A DNA stretch of 64,000 nt from Patiria pectinifera (taxonomy: Eukaryota; Echinodermata; Asteroidea; Valvatida; Asterinidae), in the NCBI GenBank assembly GCA_029964075.1, contig CM057150.1:682001-746000 (forward strand). The letters are read 5' to 3'. Numbering within the stretch: the stretch's first letter is position 1; the number at the start of each line of letters is the position of its first letter. The notes under the pieces are model-generated. The model saw only the letters and a program-made list of their open reading frames with translations. It did no database searches and was not told the DNA's origin. The position numbers were made by a program, and so were the translations under genes. Shown in pieces: positions 40,988 to 64,000 of the stretch.

Positions 40988-43900
40988 CACGGCTGATTGA
41001 CCTCAATAAACATTCGAGTATGTACTTAGTCATAGTTGTATAATATATGGAAATATGCAAAATGCTAATGATTTATGCAGACATTTTTTGAGTTGCAATA
41101 TTTATATAATTTTTGTAAATACATTTACCTTTGTTCCTTCCATTGTTTTTAATATACTAACAATCGTCACATTACATTAAGTTTGTTTTTTTCAATAGGC
41201 ATTAGTATGGGCACAGATTGCCATTGATAATTGAAAGGAGGCAAAAGGTACAAGAGGTGATCTTTCAATGTTGAGGAGGTGTGGGATTGAACAAGTTGTG
41301 GAACTTTTAAAGAATATCAGAGCCTTGAAATCTCTGTCTTTAAGATGACTGTGGTGCGATCTGGGAACTAGGGGTGCGATTGGTCAGGATTTTCCTGGTT
41401 TCAGGACACTGAATCTCTTTTAAAATCTGGAATTCCTGAGGTTTTACCGTATTATGGGTCTATGCAAAACAAACTTAATGGGTTATTACTTTGTGAGGGT
41501 GTCTGAAGGCAAATATGAACGAATACGATAGACCCTACATTGCTGTGGAATATCATCGACCCGCAAACCTTCTGCCCATTGTTTCTCGAATTTTCCATTT
41601 TCTTCCAATCTCACTCCTTATAGACAATAAACCTTTATCATGCTGCCACCATTTCAGTCATGCTCCCTGTATCCAATAACAGTACTCAATTATAATATTT
41701 TTGCGCAAAAAGGAAACAGACTATTTTCAGTCCTTCAAGCCTCGCTTTGGTTATGTTGATTTGAATGGGGAAAAATCAAGATGGCCGCAACATGATAATG
41801 GTCTATGGAAGGAGGGTCAGCCCTACATTTAGACTCCAGCTTCCAAAATTTGTGGAGACTTAAACAGGTACGGTGCTCGAAAACATAAAGAATCATTATT
41901 TTGTACAGAAAGTGCCCACCCCCTTTTTGTGGGGGGGGGGGGTGTTTTATCAAAATATTTGGACCAGCGTGGTCTCTTTCTCCCTGCACACCTAAAGTGA
42001 ACACAATTTTCCAAAGATTGGAGTTCAGAATGTTTTTTTTCTGCAAATGTCACAAGAATCAGGAGTAGGTTAATTTTTTGATATGCCTTGGTGCTTTGTC
42101 ACATCAGAATAACGTGCCTTATCAGAATCCGTGTGATCAGGTGTTATTGACACTGTGGATATGTTAAAGGCATTTTTTGGATGAAAATCCCTTTAGGCCT
42201 ACTTTTATCACTGTGGGACAGCTCACAAGCAAAAATGGACAATCAAGTTTATACTTATAATTGTTTAAAACATCTTTGACTCGGGAAAATCCTACGATTT
42301 TGTGCTTGATGACAAAATAAGAGTAACATTCCTGTTTTGAGAGACCATTTTTTACTTGTACTTTTTTTTACATGTACAATTGCGGATCCTACATCATTTC
42401 ACACCATAAGAATGCTCTTCTTCCCTAAATTGTATTTGTTTCCACTCTGGTTTGTTGGAACAGCTGATATAAGTCATTGTACCTGTTTTCTGATAGGCAC
42501 AAGACTTAAAATTCACCTTCCGATATGAATTTATAAGACATATTTTTGTTTAACATAAAATATTGTGTTAAGTTTGACCAGGCATTTTGAATGTTATACA
42601 ATCATGTTACTTCCCTAAATTTGATTGGTTTGTTTTAACTCTCTGGTTTGTTGAAAGGGCTGATATAAGTCATCATATTTTTTTCTTCTAATAGGCATAA
42701 AACTTAAAATTCGCCTTCTGGTATGAATTTTTAAGACAACTTTTTGTTTAAAATGAAATATTGTTTTAATTTTGACAAGGCATTTTGATAGTTATATAAT
42801 CATGTTACTCGGAGCTATTTTTTATGGACCTATACAATGCTATAAACCACCTGATCCAACACGCAGGGAAATATTAAATATATTCCCGATCGGATAATTT
42901 TTGGTAACAAAAATATACTCAGTATTTTATTGCGCATTTGAGATCATTTTATGCACCGTTTTGTGCAGAGTGTCTGGCTTGTAAATTGCTTTTGTATCAT
43001 CGACCACGATTTTGAAATCTGACAAATATTTTTTGTATATATCTAATGAACAAAGCATTAAAATTGAATAAACAAATTTGTATGAGGGATATAAGTACTT
43101 TAAATTGCCAATACACAGTACCTATTATATTTGTAATTAAAGAAATGCAGATTTTTCTAAATGATATATTTTTAATACAGTGAGCTTGCAGCTAGTGCAA
43201 TTAATGGTATTTTCTTCCATCCTTATATTTTACGAATTCCTGCAAATGATCAACCAAAATAAGTATTTTTGTGTACTAATCAAACTGTATATATAGAGCA
43301 GATATAGATTTTATTGAGACTTTATCTTTTATATATTTTACATCTTTATGCTTACAGTAACAGTCGATCTTTAAAGATGCATCCCGGTGCTCTCAAAAAC
43401 AACAATTGAATGTTTTTCTCCTAACAGATTTTAAAAAAAGTACAAGTGAACCCACCCAATTCGAATTTGAGAAGAAATAAGTTAATAAATAAACGTCATT
43501 GGATTTTTCTGTTCCATGTCTCATTCAAAGGTGAATAACGTTTATAATAAATAACGATGAAAGTAACAAATACATGTTTTGGGTTGAGACTCGAAAAGAA
43601 CATAGGAAATGCATCTTTAAAATTTAGACTAAATAATGTATATTCGTACGTGTTTTAAAACAGTATTGAACTCATCAGTTTTACTTTTTGGAATTCAGAT
43701 TTTGGTTTAGTTTCTTATATTGCAATTAGTTTTTGCTAGGTGTTTTTATTTTTAGTACTCGGTTAAAAGCAAATAAAGCAATTTAAGTGGTTCCTTTTTA
43801 AAAAGTAAGTGCATTCTTTAATCAAGATGTCGATTTGCATATCAGAGTATTTTAATCCAGATCATGTTATTAAGGATGTACTGTCCTTGTTCCTCAATAA

Positions 43901-44539
43901 CTTTGATATAATTTTCTCTTTAATAATGTCTGTGCTCAAAAACGATCTGCCCTGCGAGGAGACCGGATATTATCAATACTGACCGTGGGGCGGTAACCAG
44001 TCTACCTCGCTAGAACTGGATATTGATGTCTGGCCGTAAATAATTTCAAATTTGATTCCATTTGTTAGTTCCGTGGGTCGATTTTTGTTCTTTCTCAAAA
44101 GTGAATAACTTCTGGAAATTACACTGTAGTGTTTAATCCTGACGTAACTTTTTGTTCGTCATACATTATCTCAATGAAGATCAGTCATTACAAAAATGTT
44201 GAAAAGACGAGAATCTGTGACTGAGAAACATTTTCATTTTTGCGAGAAACTCCTTTGAAAATGCATTCAACCCTCCACAGACTTTGTACACAACCAAGTG
44301 AGTGGTCTGGATAAAACATGTACATTCTTTCCAACTGTTGTATTTTTGGGAAAATAGCAATTACGAAAATAATCATTTCTTTTTTGGCGTGAAATTGTTA
44401 GTGTGTGGAGTATAAACAGCTGAATTTTCCTGTAAAATATCAACGTATTTTCGACTATTTATTAACATGACACCTTTTGCTGGAACATTACATACATGTA
44501 CATACACTTTTAGATATTGCAGCAAACACATGTTCATAA

Positions 44540-45720
44540 TGTTTATAAAGGATCGTGTCCATGGCCGACCACACCACCAGTACAAACTGCTGCAGTGTCA
44601 GAACTAAATTGAAGGATCCTCCTCATCATCATCGTCGTCACTCGAGCAACGTCACAGGTTGGCATACAAATGCCTCAATGCCTCCTTCTGTTGCTGCTGT
44701 CAGCTTACAGGCAGCTCCAAACGCAGCAAAGGCAGATAACACCTCAGCAGAACACTAATTTAGTGCCTGCCAACAATTGAGCTTGCCCTTCACCACAAAC
44801 TTGCCCGTATCTGCTCAGCTCCAGTGAAAGCATGGAAGCCTGCATCTGTGGAGGCGCCGAGGGCATTGGCTATTATTGGTGCCAATGGTATTTTCTGTTT
44901 CTTAGTCCAAGTGCCACTCCAACCAACGAAACAAACATAATTCAACCAACGAGCTGTTCATCTGATAAACATCAATGGAGGAAGAAGATGATTCCCCAAA
45001 TTCCAGATGTCTCTCCAAATTCCAGATGTCATCGCCACCCCACCCACAGCAGGGCACAGCAGTGGACTCCAGGGGGCGTTGTTAAGGCCCACGCTGACAG
45101 TAATATCTGCTAACTTTTAGGGGATATTGCCAACCAAAGAATACCTTCTTGCTAATATCCGCAAGTACACCAAGTGCGGTGTCATTTGCCTGCAAGAAAT
45201 GCACCGTGGTCCCAGCAAAAGACCAAAAATCCACGATGTGACACTGACAATGATGAGTGCCCCTACGAGAAGTGTGGGAGTGCATTTGGGTGGGGTTTTT
45301 TTTGGGGGGGGGGTTCAAAACTGAGACTGTCATCCAGTCAACTTCCATATCCGATGACCAGGACATCAAAGTCCTGAATACTGAGCTTAGTGGAGTAGCC
45401 ATAACATCTGTCAACAAACCACCCGGAAGCCCCTTCCTAATATCACCGCCACAATCCACAAAACAGTCCAAGCCATGCATTATTATCGGGAATTTAATAG
45501 CCACAGCATCATTGGCTATCATTCCATCACAGACGGCGACGCTTTTGAATTGCTGGCCGAAGCAAGTCAATTTAGCCTAATTCACAATGCGAAACTGCTG
45601 GAGTCTTTCCACAGTGGAGGCTGGAGATAAAGTTTCAACCCCTGCTCTAGCCTTTGTGAGCCACAACATTGCCTCGCAGCGGGTACCGCATAAACTATTA
45701 TAAGATGGAATTTTTGTGCC
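44540..45720 (+). pseudogene. Decayed LINE with endonuclease-domain remnant
   Basis: Pieces of an APE-type endonuclease in shifting frames: LLANIRKYTKCGVICLQEMH (45142), VAITSVNKPPGSPF (45396), FNSHSIIGYHSITDGDAFEL in a third frame (45493) and SLIHNAKLLESFHSGGWR ending at a TAA (45630). These match the Q-E, GDFNSH and C-terminal blocks of Jockey/I-type endonucleases. Many frameshifts; the RT part is absent. The sequence before 45100 may be the remnant of the first ORF. Confidence 0.65.
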
Positions 45721-45753
45721 GGGGTGATATAAATCAAATTAGGTTTTGCCCTT

Positions 45754-45811
45754 CACCGACGTTTTAAACACCGACGTTTTAAACACCGACGTTTTAAACA
45801 CCGACGTTTTA
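45754..45811. repeat. Four copies of a 15-bp repeat
   Basis: CACCGACGTTTTAAA repeated four times, following AGGTTTTGCCCTT, i.e. within a copy of the SINE-associated TTTTGCC(C/G)TxCACCGAC block seen in the array. Confidence 0.8.
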
Positions 45812-47665
45812 GTCATAACTTGTCAACAGAAAAGTCCAATTGAAGTGTAGCAAACAGTATTGTAAGGAGAATTTTGTTCTCTGTCCTAATACCCACAAAC
45901 TCTCATTTCAACCTCTGCCCACTTCCATCTCATTATGCCAGAACACCTCATATTTCATTTATTCATTTCACGCCAAATTATTTTGGTGTTTCTTTTCTTC
46001 TCCTGTTGTTTTGGTTCACTTTGACCACTAGTTTTTAGTGGTAAACAAAAAGAGCACTTTTATAAAGAGGTTCTGCTTATAAAGAGCAAATTCTGAGGTC
46101 CCAAATCTCAGGTTCTCTTTGTGTTTCTTTGTTTCGCTGTCCTTTTATAACAACATTCCTGTTATAAAGAGGTAATTTGGCTAGTCCCATCGACCTTGTT
46201 ATAACGAGAGTCGACTGTGTACCTTAACATGCAGTTAGATTCGGAATGTCAAGTATACAGTAGTTTGATTACAAAGCCATCCTCAAAGGCTACATTATGT
46301 CATTGCACCCATTTGGAGGTGGTACAGTACAGTTGTATATAATATAAACGTAGATTTTTTTACAGGGACAGATTTGAGATAGATTTTTGTGGAAAAGAAA
46401 AAGAACTCATTTTGAGACAAAATAGACATTTGTTGTTTTCTTCAAACAATTCAATATCATATTTATTTTTCTATTTAGTATGTCTTTACAAATGTTAAGT
46501 ATTCTGTACGTCAAACTTTTGTCAGTTTTCTAATTTCTTTAATGACAAATGAAGAGCCTCTCCACGAAAATGAGTCAGATTGATAATTGGCGACGAGAAT
46601 TTTTTACTTCTCATAAATGCCATAACAAATTGAAAAACACTATACAAAGTCTTGCGTGGTTTGGAATTTCGTCCTTTTTTTTAAATTCCTAGTTGCATGC
46701 CTGGAAATAGCGTGGGTAAATAACATTCCCAATTTTGCCATATCTTCATGTCGCTTCTTATTTTAATAATTTTGGTAATATGTTCTGTTTTATAGTTTGG
46801 TACAAAAACAATCAATTAATGCAAGATGCTATAAAAGCAGATTTAGTTTGAAACTTCACTTCTATATTAGAAATCTAAGACTTTAATATTTAGGAAATCA
46901 ACGAGTTCTTGCTGGGGTCAGAGACACCAACTGCACATTTAGGATTCTGGCTCATATCACAGAGAGGCACACTGAACTTAAATAATGACCTATGTAAATA
47001 AGGGTCATGGAGCATGGTCAGAAGCAAATCCGGTAAGAAATAAATATTTACACTTTCAGCATCACTATTCTTATTCTACCACAACAATCTTTGCAAATAA
47101 GGTTCTAGTTTGTATTTATACATTTGTTACACTGACTTTTGGGCTTCTTAGGAAGAACAAACATGTTCCAATTTTTTTTCACAAGGTACTCCATGGTGGA
47201 TCTCTAGATGACCCTCTGTGACCTATGACCCCCAGGCTAGAGTATATCACAAGTCCACATTCAGTGTGGTGCACAGCTAGTAAACAATTGGAAATGTTTA
47301 ATGTGCACAAACATTTAGCCTTTTGAGGTAAGAGGAACACTCCTCAGCACAGATGCACACAGTATAGTTTGCATTATCATCACTGAGAGGTGAAGTTACA
47401 CACATACATGTAATCCATACAAGAATGTGACATTGATTGGAGAAGTTAAAGTTTGAAAAGGCAAAAAAAAAAAGAGTGGTGAGAAATGGTTTTGTTGATT
47501 TAATAATCCTAGTTTGATTCAATTAAATGGCAACATCAGATTATAAATGCTTTAATTTTTCCATAGATGGCAGTGTAATACTCTGGTGATGCTGAACTCT
47601 GGTGATGCTTAGCGCCGTGTTGCAAATAGCAACCCCCCAAAAAACATACTCTTCCGATGCTGTAG
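45812..47665. other. Intergenic / 3' flank of NDUFS2
   Basis: No gene seen. A TTATAAAGAG-rich stretch (46056-46220) looks like an old short interspersed repeat. The NDUFS2 3' UTR must lie here, to the left of 47666, but no AATAAA on the minus strand is close enough to be convincing. Confidence 0.5.
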
Positions 47666-63329
<15,664 letters not shown>

Positions 63330-64000
63330 GTTGCATAAACGATGCTGGTAGGCGTGATGATTATACCGCATTTACTAGTGGGAAGATAAATAGAGTACCA
63401 GCTAAATTTGCATGTTGTCGTTTCGGTCTCGAATTTCAAACCTAGGTTTCGTTTCGGATACGGTTTCATTTTGGCTGAAGAATGAAAAAGGTTCGAGGGC
63501 CTAGGACCTTTGTCACAGACGAAAAACTTTGGTCAGTGCGTTTATCTTCAAGCATAATAAGGCAGCACTTATAAGGAGAAGAAGAAAACAAAACTGAAGT
63601 CATTCGGAAAATTGGGGCTCATAATACATGACTTCTAAAGAGCCGGCCATGCTTAAAAACACCCGACAAGTCAACGCCAGACACTGTTAGTGTTACTCAT
63701 TAATTAACGCCAACTTCGGGGTGGATGGAGTGCATTAATTGTGGCCATAATTTATAGTCCATTTTCGTATAAACAGGCAGTACAAATTATACTGCTGAAA
63801 ACAAAATAACATCTGTCTGGCATAATTAGGGTGTATGTCTTAAACAAATCCCAGAATGGAAGGAAATTTATAATTCAAATCGATGTATAAATATGAAGAC
63901 ACTATAAATGTGGTGGGGCATCGTTATATAAATCATATCCAGTGTAAAATTCGAGATAAATGCTCATCACGTAAAGAAAGGAAAATTTGAAAGCATTTCT
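63330..64000. other. 5' flank of NDUFS2
   Basis: Immediately upstream of the start codon; must contain the 5' UTR and probably the promoter, but no TATA box or clear element is seen. No other gene recognised to the window end. Confidence 0.5.

Larger units (their letters stand above)
38833..44540. other. Intergenic, no gene recognised
   Basis: AT-rich, with no conserved protein in any frame. A tRNA B-box-like fragment (GGTTCGAGTCCCACC) is at 39311-39325, a dispersed repeat at about 39635-39720, a perfect palindrome at 40966-40987 and a G-tract at 41930-41943. The first several hundred bases are probably 3' UTR of the receptor-tail gene. Confidence 0.6.

Overview
This is a eukaryotic nuclear window, most likely from an invertebrate deuterostome (lancelet, hemichordate or echinoderm type). 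The evidence is GT-AG introns, dense tRNA-derived SINEs (one with a Deu-SINE-like body), a DIRS-type tyrosine-recombinase retrotransposon, an RTE-like LINE and a well conserved metazoan nuclear complex I gene. The species cannot be fixed from the sequence.

Left 38 kb (+ strand): a tandem array of five units (about 5-6.6 kb each without insertions) carrying the cytoplasmic-tail exons of what looks like a tyrosine-signalling membrane receptor whose 5' part lies to the left of the window. Two small symmetric (phase 1-1) exons recur: a 72-nt exon with an AYEEV/AYEEM tyrosine motif (eight copies, the last one broken) and a 54-nt exon with DYAAM, DYTAM or DYAPL (three copies). Six copies of a possible short alternative terminal exon also occur. 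The array is followed by a unique 3'-terminal exon (38695-38832) with two ITIM/ITSM-like motifs, LIYAEV and TEYASL. Because the cassette exons keep frame, the array could encode tails with different numbers and kinds of SH2-docking tyrosines. This is the most unusual system in the window.

The array has been hit by mobile elements that can be delimited by comparing units: a 5.25-kb DIRS-like element (8563-13812), a 371-bp hAT-like MITE (18891-19261), a 3.4-kb RTE-like LINE (27373-30810) and a 3.9-kb Helitron-like insertion (32645-36506) containing two blocks of CCCATATGGG minisatellite.

38.8-47.6 kb: intergenic, with a decayed LINE endonuclease remnant and small repeats.

47,666-63,329 (- strand): a complete 13-exon NDUFS2 gene (467 codons), convergent to the receptor-tail gene. 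All exon phases join and all splice sites are GT-AG. Its introns hold a 104-bp minisatellite of about 16 copies, a 116-bp repeat that has duplicated the end and donor site of exon 10, several tRNA-derived SINEs, TIR elements with target duplications and a perfect 40-bp-arm hairpin. The last 670 bases are 5' flank.
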